Positions 8,462 to 16,265 of a stretch of DNA of 64,000 bases are shown piece by piece. This DNA comes from Phycisphaerales bacterium (lineage in GTDB: Bacteria > Planctomycetota > Phycisphaerae > Phycisphaerales > UBA1924). The stretch covers positions 1-64,000 of the forward strand of contig JACVCL010000001.1 in NCBI GenBank assembly GCA_016742075.1, in the 5' to 3' direction. The notes under the pieces are model-generated. The model worked only from the letters and a program-made list of their open reading frames with translations, searched no databases and was not told where the DNA came from. The position numbers were made by a program, and so were the translations under genes. How positions within the stretch are numbered: position 1 is the stretch's first letter; the number at the start of each line of letters is the position of its first letter.

Positions 8462-10429
8462 ATGGATGGCCGTGGTGTTGGCGGGCTGGCTTCGATCGGG
8501 CCTGAGCAGCCCCAAGGCGCCCTGGGGGGCGGGTTGTCGATCGCGAATCTCATCCGGGACGCAGCGGCGTATGCGCACGATGCGTTCATGGTTTGCCAGG
8601 CGGACCCGCTGGACTTCCCCGGCCCGTACATCATCTACGTGAACCCCGCCTTCGAGCGGCTCACGGGGTGGAAGCTGCACGAGGTGCTCGGCAAGAACCC
8701 TCGGATGTTCCAGGGCCCCAAGACCGACCGGGCCGCCCTTCGACGGCTGCGCGAGGCGATGGATGCCGGGCGGTCGTGCGTCGTCGAGCTCGTGAATTAC
8801 CGGCGCGACCGCAGCGAGTTCGAGCTCGAACTGTCGGTGTTTCCTCTGCACGACTCCTGCGGCAAACTGACGCATTTCCTCTCGGTCCAGCGCGACATCA
8901 CACTGGAAAAGCGGGCTCTGGCGTCCATCGCCGCCAGCGAGGAGCGGTACCGCTCCCTCGTGCAGACGATCCCGCACGGGATCAAGGAGTGCGACGTCCA
9001 CGGCCGCGTCACGTTCGCCAACGACGCGCTGCTCCGGATGCTGGGCATGGAGCGATCGGAACTGCTCGCCGCGGGCGCCGCAGAACTGGTCGTCGATCCC
9101 GCGCACCGGCTGGTATTCCCTGCAGACCTCCGCGATCGTTCGGCGCCGAATCCGGCCTCCGTGCAGGCCGAGATGCGGGCCAAGGACGGGCGTCTCATCG
9201 ATGTGCAAATCGACCGGACCTACAAGCGCGACGCCGAGGGGGTCATCACCGGCTGCGTGTCAGTGATCACCGACATCTCGGCCCGGAAGAAGGCCGAAGC
9301 CGCCCTGGTGGAGTACCAGCAGAGGCTCGAGAGCCTGGTGGCGCAGCGCACGGCCGAGCTCGAGCGGTCGTTCGAGCGTGTGCGGCTTACCGACCGTCTG
9401 GCGTCAATCGGCACGCTCGCCGCGGGACTCGGCCACGACATCTCGAACCTGCTGTTCCCGATGCGCTGCCGCGTCGATCGGTTGACGGCGATGAAGCTGC
9501 CCGACGACTGCGCCGAGGACCTCGCCGGGCTCCGGACGGCCCTCGACCTCATGTGGAACCTCACCCAGGGCCTGCGGCTCTTCGCCCTCGACCCCGAGGA
9601 TCGCGCTGCCCTGAACGACCGCACCGACCTCGCCGTCTGGGCCCATGAGGTTGGCCCGCTGCTCATGAAGTCGGTCAAGGGCGGGACTCGTCTGTCGATC
9701 GAGCTGCCCGAGGGGCTGCCCCCGGCGCGGATCGCCCCGCACCAGCTCTCGCAGGCCGTGCTGAACCTTGTGGTTAACGCAGGCGAGGCGGTCGGCCCCA
9801 AGGGAAGGGTCCGGCTGTGGGCCGAGACCCACGGCCGCGACCGGATCCGCGTGGCGGTGACCGACGACGGCGTCGGGATGACCCCCGAAGTTCGCCGGCA
9901 GGCGATGGACCCGTTCTTCACCACCAAGCCGCGTTCGCTCTCCACGGGGCTGGGTCTGTCGATCGTCCATCGGATCGCATCGCTTGCGGGCGGGGAAGTC
10001 GAGATCGAGTCGGCCCCCGGGGCCGGCACCACGGTGTCGCTGCTGGTTCGCCGGGCCGATGCCGCGGGCCCGGCGGCCACGGCCGCATCCGGCGGGCGCC
10101 GTCCGCTGGCGTGCATCGACCTCGCCGACCGCCGTATCGCCGCGTACACCACCGAGCTGCTCAGGTCAGCGGGCTTCCGGACGGTGGCGTCGGCCCGCGA
10201 GCCGACGGCCGAGGCCGTGCTTCTGGTTATCAGAGCCGGGCCCGGCGATGACGTGTCGGCGAACGCCTTTCTCGACGGTCGAACCGACCGCAGGGTGCTG
10301 GCCGTGGGCCGCCCCGACGGGGCTTGGAACGCCCCAGAGGCTAAAATCGTTGATGATTCCGGGGGGTTGGAGGGGCTGCGAACGGCGGTTCAGGAAGCCG
10401 CCCGTTCGCTCGGAGTCACACCGCCATGA
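8462..10429 (+). CDS. Soluble PAS-PAS sensor histidine kinase
   Basis: 655 residues, no membrane segment, so a cytoplasmic sensor. PAS 1 (about 35-148) resembles a LOV domain (VNPAFERLTGW, GKNPRMFQGPKTD, NYRRDRS) but has Pro80 where LOV photoreceptors have the flavin-binding Cys. PAS 2 spans about 155-278 and a coiled coil 280-310. The phosphoacceptor H-box is AAGLGHDISN (His325), followed by an ATPase domain with NLVVNAGEAV, DDGVGM (about 468) and the STGLGLSI G-box (about 494-500). Residues 545-655 look like a worn receiver domain with no clear phosphoacceptor Asp. The stop overlaps the start of the next response regulator (ATGA), so the two genes form a translationally coupled two-component pair. 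The start is uncertain: no Shine-Dalgarno site precedes 8462, and a TTG at 8534 behind a G-rich stretch is an alternative. Confidence 0.85.
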   Translation: MDGRGVGGLASIGPEQPQGALGGGLSIANLIRDAAAYAHDAFMVCQADPLDFPGPYIIYVNPAFERLTGWKLHEVLGKNPRMFQGPKTDRAALRRLREAMDAGRSCVVELVNYRRDRSEFELELSVFPLHDSCGKLTHFLSVQRDITLEKRALASIAASEERYRSLVQTIPHGIKECDVHGRVTFANDALLRMLGMERSELLAAGAAELVVDPAHRLVFPADLRDRSAPNPASVQAEMRAKDGRLIDVQIDRTYKRDAEGVITGCVSVITDISARKKAEAALVEYQQRLESLVAQRTAELERSFERVRLTDRLASIGTLAAGLGHDISNLLFPMRCRVDRLTAMKLPDDCAEDLAGLRTALDLMWNLTQGLRLFALDPEDRAALNDRTDLAVWAHEVGPLLMKSVKGGTRLSIELPEGLPPARIAPHQLSQAVLNLVVNAGEAVGPKGRVRLWAETHGRDRIRVAVTDDGVGMTPEVRRQAMDPFFTTKPRSLSTGLGLSIVHRIASLAGGEVEIESAPGAGTTVSLLVRRADAAGPAATAASGGRRPLACIDLADRRIAAYTTELLRSAGFRTVASAREPTAEAVLLVIRAGPGDDVSANAFLDGRTDRRVLAVGRPDGAWNAPEAKIVDDSGGLEGLRTAVQEAARSLGVTPP

Positions 10430-11097
10430 AGGCCAACGCCCACCGAGTACTGTGTGTCGACGATCATGCGTTCCTGCTCGAAGGCCTCCGGGCCCGGCTG
10501 ACGCTGGAGCCTGACATCGAGGTGGTGGGGACGATTTCGAGCCTCGACGGCGTCGCGGCGACCATCGAGCGGCTCCGCCCCGACATCGTCCTGCTCGACA
10601 TCGAGATCCCCGGCGGGCCCGACCCGTTCGAGACCATCGAGGACATTCACCGCCAGTTTCCCGATGTCAAGGTGATCATGCTCTCGGCCTACGTGCGCGA
10701 TCACTACATCGACTCTGCGGTGAACGCCGGGGCTTGGGGCTACCTCTCCAAGAACGACCATCCGGACTCGATCGTCGACGCCGTGCGCAAGGCCGCGCTC
10801 GGCGAGTTCGTTTTCGGCCCCGAGGTCCAGCGCCGAACCCAGATCGCCCCGCAGCGCGGCGGGCAGCCCACCGCGACCGCCTCTAGCACGTCGAAGCTGC
10901 ACACCCTCACCCACCGTGAGCAGCAGATCCTGCGGATGATCGGCAAGGGCATGTCGAGAATCGACATCGCCAAGGCGATCCATCGCAGCCCGAAGACGGT
11001 CGACGCCCACCGGGCCTCGATCATGGACAAGCTCGCGATCCACGATCGCGTGGAACTGGCCCGGTACGCCATCCGTGAGGGGTTGGTAGAGATCTGA
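10426..11097 (+). CDS. NarL/LuxR-type response regulator
   Basis: 223 residues. The receiver domain (1-120) has the acidic pair VDDH (11-13), phosphoacceptor Asp58 in LLDIEIPG, Ser87 in MLSAY and Lys109 in YLSKND. A LuxR-type helix-turn-helix follows at about 160-223 (LTHREQQILRMIGKG, SPKTVDAHRASIMDKL). It is a DNA-binding regulator whose partner is almost certainly the PAS kinase: its ATG overlaps the kinase stop codon by 4 nt. The linker between the domains contains a short Ser/Thr/Ala-rich stretch. Targets are unknown; the divergent beta-strand-repeat gene next to the kinase is a candidate (inference). Confidence 0.93.
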   Translation: MKANAHRVLCVDDHAFLLEGLRARLTLEPDIEVVGTISSLDGVAATIERLRPDIVLLDIEIPGGPDPFETIEDIHRQFPDVKVIMLSAYVRDHYIDSAVNAGAWGYLSKNDHPDSIVDAVRKAALGEFVFGPEVQRRTQIAPQRGGQPTATASSTSKLHTLTHREQQILRMIGKGMSRIDIAKAIHRSPKTVDAHRASIMDKLAIHDRVELARYAIREGLVEI

Positions 11098-11108
11098 CGG
11101 CTTCAAGT

Positions 11109-11142
11109 GGGGTGGGAATCAGTGGGGGGGGGGAGGGGGAGG
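11109..11142 (+). other. Candidate G-quadruplex tract
   Basis: In the 212-bp gap between the NarL-type regulator and the PhoB-like gene there are four G-tracts: G4 (11109-11112), G3 (11114-11116), G10 (11124-11133) and G5 (11135-11139), separated by loops of 1, 7 and 1 nt. This meets the usual G-quadruplex pattern. The G10 run is also a likely slippage or sequencing-error site. Confidence 0.5.
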
Positions 11143-11309
11143 TCGCCCCGGGGTGCCCCCAAGGTGCCATTTGTGTAAGGATCGTGCTAAACGTGCCGCC
11201 AGAATCTTGGCGGGCGCGTGCCGCGCCGTTAGTGTTCCCCAGCGGCAGTCCGCTCGCGGACCGGTGCCACGGAAACGGTTCAGGAAACCAGCCAAGAGAG
11301 GGGTGACTG

Positions 11310-12011
11310 GTGCGGCCCTCGGTCCTGATTGTTGAAGACGAAGCCGATATCGCGAAGCTCATGCAGTTTCACCTGGAGCGCGAGGGGTATTCCGCGCGCA
11401 TCGCCCACTCCGGATCCGCCGCCCTTTCCGCGCTCGAGCAGCAGCGTCCGGACCTGGTCATTCTGGACATCATGCTCCCCGACCTTGACGGGCTCGAAGT
11501 CTGCCGCCGCCTGAAGCGCGATGTCGCCAGCCGAGACGTACCGATCATCATGGTTTCGGCTCGCGGCGAAGAGTCAGATGTGGTGGTCGGGCTCGAGCTG
11601 GGGGCCGAGGACTACATCACCAAGCCGTTCAGCCCGCGCGTGCTCATCGCGCGGGTGAAGGCCGTGATGCGCCGCAAGGAAACCGACACCAGCGGGCAGA
11701 TCTCGCTTGCGGGCGGCGAGGTGGTGATCGACCCCGCACGCCATGCGTTGAAGATCTTCGGGCAGGATGTCGAGCTGACGCTCACGCAGTACCGCTTGCT
11801 GCACTATCTGGCGTCGCGCCCGGGCTTCGTGCGCACCCGCGACCAGATCGTGGCAGCGGTGCGGGGCGAAGATGCCGTGCTCTCCAGCCGCGCCATCGAC
11901 GTGCATGTCGCCGCTCTTCGGCAGAAGCTGGGAGACATGGGAGGCATGATCGAGACGGTCCGCGGCGTGGGGTATCGGCTCTCCGACAGCCGGTCCAGCC
12001 AGGTCGTCTAG
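11310..12011 (+). CDS. phoB: PhoB-like response regulator (OmpR family)
   Basis: 233 residues from a GTG start that has AGAGAGGGG about 6 nt upstream. The receiver domain (1-120) carries the acidic pair EDE (9-11), phosphoacceptor Asp53 in ILDIMLPD, Ser in MVSARG and Lys105 in YITKPFSP. The OmpR/PhoB winged-helix DNA-binding domain covers about 135-228 (TQYRLLHYLASRPGFVRTRD, SSRAIDVHVAALRQKLG, VRGVGYRLSD). The PhoR-like kinase follows after 62 bp, and pstB after that, which is the usual context of the phosphate-starvation regulator. I see no obvious Pho box in this window. The symbol rests on this context plus the family match. Confidence 0.85.
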   Translation: MRPSVLIVEDEADIAKLMQFHLEREGYSARIAHSGSAALSALEQQRPDLVILDIMLPDLDGLEVCRRLKRDVASRDVPIIMVSARGEESDVVVGLELGAEDYITKPFSPRVLIARVKAVMRRKETDTSGQISLAGGEVVIDPARHALKIFGQDVELTLTQYRLLHYLASRPGFVRTRDQIVAAVRGEDAVLSSRAIDVHVAALRQKLGDMGGMIETVRGVGYRLSDSRSSQVV

Positions 12012-12061
12012 CACGCCCGGCGGTGCGATAGGGGGGTGGTTCAGTGGCGGGCAGTCGCGGG

Positions 12062-12073
12062 TAGGCTAATCGT
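12062..12073 (+). promoter_or_regulatory. -10-like TAGGCT, leaderless start of phoR-like gene
   Basis: TAGGCT (12062-12067) ends 6 nt before the GTG at 12074, with no Shine-Dalgarno site between. It would let the kinase be transcribed separately from the regulator gene. Confidence 0.45.
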
Positions 12074-13594
12074 GTGAATCAGTTCGATCCGAGCTCACGC
12101 CGGTGGCCGCTGTGGGTGCGCATGGGCGTTCCCTCGGCGGCGATGCTGCTGGCCGCCGCCGCGGGGCTCGGCTGGTTCGCGGCCAGCCGCCTTCGGCAGC
12201 TCAAGCCCGGGCCCGACGCCGAGGAACTCCTGCGGGAACTGCTCACCGCCGGGGCACTTTGCACCCTCGTGCTGACAGCCGGGATGCTCCTCCTGCTCCG
12301 GCGGCTCTCCCGGACGCTGGGGCGCATCGAAGCCGGTGCCTCGCGGTTCGCCGAGGGACGGCTGACTCACCGGATCGTGGCCCCCGAACCGGCCGAGCTG
12401 GCCTCGCTGGTGAGCTCGCTCAACCGCATGGCGGCCCTGCTCGACGAGCAGATGGCCGGGGCGGTGACGCAGAGGGGGGAGCTCGAAGCCGTCCTGCAGT
12501 CCATCGACTCGGGCGTGCTGGCCCTCGACAGCGAGGGTCGGGCGATCTCCATCAATCGCGCCGCCGAGGTGATGCTGGCGATCGAAGGGCTGGCTGTACG
12601 AGGGCGGCGGTACCAGGAGTTTGTCGATCACCCCGGTCTCCTGGGGTTCCTGAACGACGTCACCGAGAGCGACGCGGCGCCCAGCAGCCGCGAAATCACG
12701 CTGGCCGCCACCGACGGCGCGGGCGAAGACGGCCGGGCCGTCGAAAGCCGGCGGCCGCTCTCGGTCCGCGCCACCGCCGGCTGGCTGCGCGGCCCCGACG
12801 GGGCGCGCGTGGGCACCATGCTGTTCCTGCAGGACGTTTCGCAGCTCAAACGGCTCGAGACGATGAGGTCGGACTTCGCCGCCAACGTCTCGCACGAGCT
12901 GCGGACCCCGATCACGAACATCAAGGGGTACATCGAGACCCTTCTGGACGCCGGCATGAGCGACCCCGAGCTGTCCGAGAAGTTCCTCCGCGTGGTCCAG
13001 CGGAACGCCGAGCGACTCGGCGCCATCGTCGACGACATGCTGGCCCTGACCACGCTCGAGCGACCAGAACTGCAGGGATCGCTGGTCACGGGCCCGACGC
13101 CCGTTCTCGCGGTCGTCGACGCGGCCCGGGCCGAGTGCGAGGCCGACGCCCGGGCCAAGCAGATCATGGTCGACATGTCGATCCCGCCCGGGCTCCGCTT
13201 CGATGTCAACCCGCGGCTGGCCGAGCAGGCGGTCTTCAACCTGCTCGAGAACGCCGTGAAGTACTCACCGCCCCGCACGAGCGTGCGGGTGAAGGCCCGA
13301 CGGGTCACCACCGACGCGGGGGGACCCGGGGTCGAGATCGCCGTCGAAGACGACGGCCCGGGCATGGCGGCCGAGCACCTGCCGCGAATCTTCGAGCGCT
13401 TCTATCGCGTGGACAAAGGCAGGAGCCGTGATCAGGGGGGTACGGGCCTCGGTCTGGCGATCGTGAAGCACATCGCCACGGCCCACGGCGGCTCGGTCGC
13501 CGTCGAGAGCGCCCCCGGCCGGGGGGCCACTTTCCGGCTCGTGTTTCGCGGGGTTGGTTCGGAGAGGGGGGAAGCGGATCTTGCAGAATCTTGA
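12074..13594 (+). CDS. phoR: PhoR-like membrane sensor histidine kinase
   Basis: 506 residues. Two membrane segments (about 15-37 and 55-76) flank a very short outer loop, followed by a HAMP linker (77-128), a PAS domain (about 133-262), a HisKA domain with phosphoacceptor His274 in NVSHELRTP, and an ATPase domain (NLLENAVKYS, EDDGPGM, FERFYRVDKG, GGTGLGLAIVKHI). The tiny periplasmic loop fits PhoR, which senses phosphate through the Pst transporter rather than through a large outer domain. It follows the PhoB-like regulator and precedes pstB. The GTG start has a TAGGCT hexamer 6 nt upstream. Confidence 0.85.
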   Translation: MNQFDPSSRRWPLWVRMGVPSAAMLLAAAAGLGWFAASRLRQLKPGPDAEELLRELLTAGALCTLVLTAGMLLLLRRLSRTLGRIEAGASRFAEGRLTHRIVAPEPAELASLVSSLNRMAALLDEQMAGAVTQRGELEAVLQSIDSGVLALDSEGRAISINRAAEVMLAIEGLAVRGRRYQEFVDHPGLLGFLNDVTESDAAPSSREITLAATDGAGEDGRAVESRRPLSVRATAGWLRGPDGARVGTMLFLQDVSQLKRLETMRSDFAANVSHELRTPITNIKGYIETLLDAGMSDPELSEKFLRVVQRNAERLGAIVDDMLALTTLERPELQGSLVTGPTPVLAVVDAARAECEADARAKQIMVDMSIPPGLRFDVNPRLAEQAVFNLLENAVKYSPPRTSVRVKARRVTTDAGGPGVEIAVEDDGPGMAAEHLPRIFERFYRVDKGRSRDQGGTGLGLAIVKHIATAHGGSVAVESAPGRGATFRLVFRGVGSERGEADLAES

Positions 13595-13672
13595 CACAGC
13601 CCAAACCTCGCCCTTGCGCTCGGCGGAAAGGCTTCTCCGTCCGGTCGCCAGAGTGTTGAGAGGTTCTCCTCC

Positions 13673-14506
13673 TTGACCGCAATCCAGGCCAATCAGCTCG
13701 ACCGCGCACTGGTCGCCGCGCCCGCGTCGTCGATGGCGGCTTCGCGGGCGCCGCTCGCGGCGGTGTCGGCCCAACGGTTCAACGCCTGGTACGGCCCCAA
13801 CCACGCTTTGGTCGACGTCTCGCTAGACATCCCGGTGCGCCACGTCACCGCTCTCATCGGTCCGTCCGGGTGCGGCAAGAGCACGTTCCTTCGGTGGATC
13901 AACCGGATGAACGATCTCGTCGACACCGCCCGCGCAGAGGGAGTCCTTCGGCTCAACGGCTGCGACCTGCTCCACCGGCGGGTCGACTTGGTGGACTTGC
14001 GGCGTCGCGTGGGGATGGTGTTCCAGAAGCCCAACCCGTTCCCCAAGAGCATCTACGACAACGTGGCGTACGGGCCGCGTTTGCACGGCTCGCCAGGGCG
14101 GGCCGAGCTCGATGAGACGGTCGAGGCCTGCCTTCGGAAGGCCGGGCTTTGGGACGAGGTCAAGGACCGTCTGCGCGACAGCGCCCTCTCGCTCTCCGGC
14201 GGTCAGCAGCAGCGCTTGTGCATCGCCCGGACGCTCGCCGTGAACCCCGAGGTGGTACTGATGGACGAGCCCACCTCGGCCCTCGACCCCCGCGCAACGA
14301 CGCGCATTGAAGAGCTCATCCGCACCCTGCGCGAGCAGTACACGATCATCATCGTGACCCACAACATGCATCAGGCGATGCGTGTGTCGGATCGCACCGC
14401 GTTCTTCTACCACGGTCGCCTCATCGAGCAGGGGCCAACCGACAGGGTCTTCAATCACCCTGACCACCCGGAGACCCGGGACTACGTCGCCGGGCGATTC
14501 GGCTGA
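13673..14506 (+). CDS. pstB: Phosphate ABC transporter ATPase PstB
   Basis: 277 residues with PstB hallmarks: Walker [10 protein letters not shown] (about 63-71), the PstB-type INRMNDL segment after it, Q-loop in VFQKPNPFP, signature LSGGQQQRL, Walker [12 protein letters not shown], and the switch His in IVTHNM. It energises high-affinity phosphate import by PstS/PstC/PstA and takes part in PhoR signalling. About 30 N-terminal residues precede the normal start of the family, so the true start may be the internal ATG near 13733 rather than the TTG at 13673. It stands 78 bp after the PhoR-like gene, but pstS, pstC, pstA and phoU are absent from the window. Confidence 0.9.
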   Translation: MTAIQANQLDRALVAAPASSMAASRAPLAAVSAQRFNAWYGPNHALVDVSLDIPVRHVTALIGPSGCGKSTFLRWINRMNDLVDTARAEGVLRLNGCDLLHRRVDLVDLRRRVGMVFQKPNPFPKSIYDNVAYGPRLHGSPGRAELDETVEACLRKAGLWDEVKDRLRDSALSLSGGQQQRLCIARTLAVNPEVVLMDEPTSALDPRATTRIEELIRTLREQYTIIIVTHNMHQAMRVSDRTAFFYHGRLIEQGPTDRVFNHPDHPETRDYVAGRFG

Positions 14507-14658
14507 TCGGCCCGCCCGCGTCCAGCGCCGGCTTCCGGTGATGGCCGAGCCGGGGCGAATTTGACATAACCGTTCTTATCGGACTTTCAGGGGGGAGGCC
14601 CATCTGGGCGTCCCAGCAGGGCCTGGTCGGGATGAGTTCGGGTGTTCGGGCCCGCCGC

Positions 14659-14670
14659 TACACTTCGGGC
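14659..14670 (+). promoter_or_regulatory. -10-like TACACT, leaderless start of ffh
   Basis: TACACT (14659-14664) ends 6 nt before the ATG at 14671; no Shine-Dalgarno site lies between. Confidence 0.5.
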
Positions 14671-16209
14671 ATGTTTGAGCGACTCTCCGAGGGCTTCTCC
14701 AACGCCATTCGAAAGCTGTCCGGGCAGGCCACGCTGACCGAGGCCAACGTCCGGGAGGCGATGGCCGACGTGCGCACGGCCCTGCTCGAAGCCGACGTGC
14801 ACCACAGCGTCGTCGACGAATTCTGCGAGGACGTCATCCGCGACTCCCTGGGTCAGGACGTCCTCAAGGGGCTCAAGCCGGGCCAGCAGATGATCGGCGC
14901 CGTGCACGACTCGCTCGTCCGGCTTATGGGCGGAGGGAGCTCCGCGGCGGAACGGTCCGGCCTGGGGCTCGGCGCCATCCCCGGGGTGTCGGCCGCCGAG
15001 GCGTCGGTGGTCCCCCGGGTGAGCCCGGGCCCGACGGTGGTCATGATGTGCGGCCTCCAGGGATCCGGGAAAACGACCACCTGCGGCAAGCTCGCGGCGT
15101 ATCTCAAAAAGCGTGGCCGGTCGGTGATGGTGGCCGCGGCCGATCTCCAGCGGCCCGCGGCGGTCGAGCAGCTGAGAACGGTCGTCGAGCAAGTGCAGGC
15201 CGAGATGCCGGGCGGAGCCCAGGTGCACTTCTACGGCGAGCCTGACAAGGTGGCTGAGTACGGCCGCGCCGTGGGCGCCGCGGTGACGGTATGCCAGAAC
15301 GCGCTGAAGGCGGCGATCCGGCAGGGGGTTGACACGCTCATCCTCGACACGGCCGGGCGTCTGCACATCAACGATGAGCTCATGACCGAGCTGGCGTCGG
15401 TCCAGCGGGCCACGCAGCCGCACCAGGTTTATCTCGTAGTCGACGCGATGACGGGGCAGGACGCGGTGAACAGCGCCAAGGCGTTCCACGACCGGCTGAA
15501 GATCGACGGTGTGGTTCTCACCAAATTCGACTCCGACACCCGCGGCGGCGCCGCGCTCACCGTGCGGAAGGTCACCGGCGCCCCGGTGAAGTTCATCGGC
15601 GTCGGCGAGAAACTGGCGGCGCTCGAGGAGTTCCACGCCGAGCGCATCGCCGGACGGATTCTCGGCATGGGCGACGTGGTCTCGCTGGTCGAGAAAGCCC
15701 AGCAGGAGGTCTCCGAGGAGGAGGCCGCGCGGATGGCCGAGAAGATGGCCAAGGGCGAGCTGACGATGGACGACTTCCTCGATCAGCTCCGCTCCCTCCG
15801 GCGTATGGGCCCGATGAAGCAGCTGCTCGGCCTGCTGCCGGGCGTCGGCTCGATGCTCAAGGACGTGCAGATCGACGAGAAGGAGCTCGATCGCGTCGAG
15901 GGGATGGTGCGCTCGATGACGCCCGAGGAACGCGGGAACGTCTCGAAGCTCGACCACTCGCGACGGCGCCGCATCGCCAAAGGCTCGGGCACCGACGTGA
16001 ACGCGGTCGGCCAACTGGCCAAGAAGTTCGAGATGGTCTCGAAGATGACCAAGCAGATGGCGGGCATGGGCATGCGGGGCAAGCTGCAGGCGGCCCGGCA
16101 GCTGCAGGCCTCTGGCGGCGTGCCCGGCGTTTCGGGCCTGCCCCGCCTCGGCGGCAAGGGCGGCACCCACATGGCCAGCCCGAAAGCCAAGTTCAAGAAG
16201 CGCAAATAG
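14671..16209 (+). CDS. ffh: Signal recognition particle protein Ffh
   Basis: 512 residues. The N domain is at 1-100; the GTPase G domain has GLQGSGKTT (about 128), DTAGRLHIND (about 228) and TKFDSDTRGGAAL; the Met-rich M domain (about 330-512) has MGPMKQLLGLLPG, MTPEERGN and SRRRRIAKGSG for SRP RNA and signal-peptide binding. It directs nascent exported and membrane proteins to the translocon. I chose the ATG at 14671 because MFERLSEGF is the normal family N-terminus; the codon at 14632 would add 13 unlike residues. A weak hairpin separates it from the convergent AI-2E gene. Confidence 0.97.
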   Translation: MFERLSEGFSNAIRKLSGQATLTEANVREAMADVRTALLEADVHHSVVDEFCEDVIRDSLGQDVLKGLKPGQQMIGAVHDSLVRLMGGGSSAAERSGLGLGAIPGVSAAEASVVPRVSPGPTVVMMCGLQGSGKTTTCGKLAAYLKKRGRSVMVAAADLQRPAAVEQLRTVVEQVQAEMPGGAQVHFYGEPDKVAEYGRAVGAAVTVCQNALKAAIRQGVDTLILDTAGRLHINDELMTELASVQRATQPHQVYLVVDAMTGQDAVNSAKAFHDRLKIDGVVLTKFDSDTRGGAALTVRKVTGAPVKFIGVGEKLAALEEFHAERIAGRILGMGDVVSLVEKAQQEVSEEEAARMAEKMAKGELTMDDFLDQLRSLRRMGPMKQLLGLLPGVGSMLKDVQIDEKELDRVEGMVRSMTPEERGNVSKLDHSRRRRIAKGSGTDVNAVGQLAKKFEMVSKMTKQMAGMGMRGKLQAARQLQASGGVPGVSGLPRLGGKGGTHMASPKAKFKKRK

Positions 16210-16213
16210 CCCC

Positions 16214-16229
16214 CCCACCGGGCGGTGGG
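16214..16229 (+). terminator. Weak terminator between convergent genes
   Basis: CCCACC (16214-16219) pairs with GGTGGG (16224-16229) around a GGGC loop, followed by TTGGCTCTT. The stem is short and the T-run broken, so this is only a candidate for ending ffh. Confidence 0.3.
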
Positions 16230-16265
16230 TTGGCTCTTCACCCGGGGCGGCGAAAGCCAGTCCGG

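Noticed and set aside
8462-8900. Blue-light LOV photoreceptor
   Set aside because: The domain is LOV-like, but the essential Cys is Pro80, so I describe it as a PAS domain.
14561-14589. TTGACA at 14561-14566 as the ffh promoter
   Set aside because: The -35 is perfect, but the hexamer 17 nt on (CTTTCA) is poor, and a better TACACT lies directly before the start codon.
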